A stretch of 64,000 bases of DNA, taken from positions 23,066,501 to 23,130,500 of the forward strand of contig NC_068973.1 of assembly GCF_016808095.1 (NCBI RefSeq), read 5' to 3'. The number at the start of each line of letters is the position of its first letter. Positions within the stretch are counted from its first letter, which is position 1. A program made the translations under genes and the position numbers. Origin of the DNA: Vigna angularis (lineage: Eukaryota; Streptophyta; Magnoliopsida; Fabales; Fabaceae). Of this stretch, positions 63,349 through 64,000 are shown one piece after another. Under the pieces are notes generated by a model that worked only from the letters and a program-made list of their open reading frames with translations, did no database searches and had not been told where the DNA came from.

Positions 63349-64000
63349 TGATGGACAAATTTGTAAGCACCAAAATATGATGTCACAAACTTGTTTCACA
63401 ATCGGCAAGTATGACCGAATCGTTCAAGTAATAAACTTGGTAAGACCAAGTATCGTTCTTCCCAAAGGACTCACGGCCTAGTTTAGTTGTGTGGTTTGTT
63501 GATTAGCTAAGACTTAAGGACGAAATAATTGGATTATATTATGCAAGACGAAAAATAAACATGTATGCATGAATTGATCAATGGCAAAGACTAAAGATAA
63601 ACACTTTCAATGGATTATATGAATGAATATGTTGTTGGGGGTCAATTTCATCTCATCCACTCTCATACATTTTAGGAATTCAACATTCAAATCATCATTG
63701 TTAATGCCACTCTCTAAAGTACCATTCTAGATGGCTTCTCCCTAATCAAATAGTTCATACAATTCCTAGCATTCCTAATGATTAGTTCATAAGTGCAGGA
63801 GCTTAACGACAACCAATATAACATTGGGAGAAATTCCCCGGATCTAGACTTCCCCGTACGTGTCCGTATCGACAAAACCAATAATCATGCAATAGAATGA
63901 GTTAAACAATGCAAGCATTGAGCAAAGAGGAAAAACCCTAACTAATGATGAAAGAAAGCATAAGTCTTAGATTAAGATGCAAGCATAAATTCCATATATG
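63349..64000 (-). repeat. 5' LTR of element D (window ends inside)
   Basis: TGATGGACAAATTTG onward, the first 652 of an expected ~1302 bp. I saw no difference from 57187-57838 on reading, which suggests a recent insertion. Confidence 0.9.

Larger units (their letters stand above)
57187..64000 (-). mobile_element. Athila-like non-autonomous element 'D'
   Basis: 3' LTR 57187-58488; on the minus strand from the right: 5' LTR (from 63349, truncated by the window), primer site, leader, ORF1, box 1, hairpins, box 2, ORF2 promoter and intron, ORF2, hairpin, noncoding region, 3' LTR. It has no capsid, protease, reverse transcriptase or integrase. It has the most complete version of the ORF1-hairpins-ORF2 layout. 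Confidence 0.9.

Overview
This is plant nuclear DNA made almost entirely of transposable elements nested inside one another. I see no host gene, tRNA, rRNA or CRISPR array. The evidence for a plant is the tRNA-Asp primer-binding sites (TGGCGCCGTTGCCGGGGA), Athila-type Gag and protease pieces, a SIRE-like Copia Gag, and a CACTA (En/Spm) transposon with TNP2 and Ulp1-type genes. The SIRE-like and Athila-like sequence types suggest a legume, perhaps of the bean tribe; that is inference.

Layout. 1-4668: minus-strand pieces of Athila-like elements (ORF2 end, LTRs, primer site, Gag start) with a captured CACTA transposase fragment at 1158-1983. 4669-15792: one long LTR ('H'), broken by a partial Athila-like LTR (5913-6690) and by a complete, very young gag-only element ('I', 6854-15510, target duplication CCTTG). 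15793-24599: Athila-like element 'E' on the plus strand (partial 5' LTR, primer site, Gag, protease, no reverse transcriptase, ORF2, 3' LTR); a 730-bp solo LTR (target duplication TTTCT) sits in its 3' LTR. 24600-26047: a gypsy relic with its 3' LTR. 26048-27502: minus-strand Athila-like remnant 'G'. 27503-46742: Athila-like element 'F', split by a complete 8.85-kb CACTA transposon (29152-38004, target duplication GAT) and by a gag-only element 'B' (38799-45781, target duplication AGGAT). 46743-57186: gag-only element 'C', whose 5' LTR holds a complete gag-only Copia element (46898-51621, target duplication CTAAT) and whose 3' LTR is cut by 'D'. 57187-64000: Athila-like non-autonomous element 'D' on the minus strand, running out of the window. 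The nesting order is G > F > C > (Copia, D), with CACTA and B also inside F and I inside H.

How it works together. None of the LTR elements here encodes a reverse transcriptase or integrase, yet several are young, so they must have been moved in trans by autonomous relatives elsewhere. Two unrelated gag-only designs occur: a gypsy-type family (I, B, C) with an unusual half-capsid Gag and a conserved tryptophan-rich tail, and a SIRE-like Copia with two zinc knuckles. The Athila-like elements D, E and F share a layout: ORF1, conserved box, hairpin array, second copy of the box, then (in D and E) a separate promoter and 5'-UTR intron feeding ORF2, a plant transposon protein of unknown function, and a last hairpin.

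The most unusual signal is the hairpin array. Small stem-loops all carry the 8-nt loop TACTGA(T/A)G or a close variant, while their stems change on both sides and stay paired. Three different elements show it, which points to a conserved structured RNA of unknown role.
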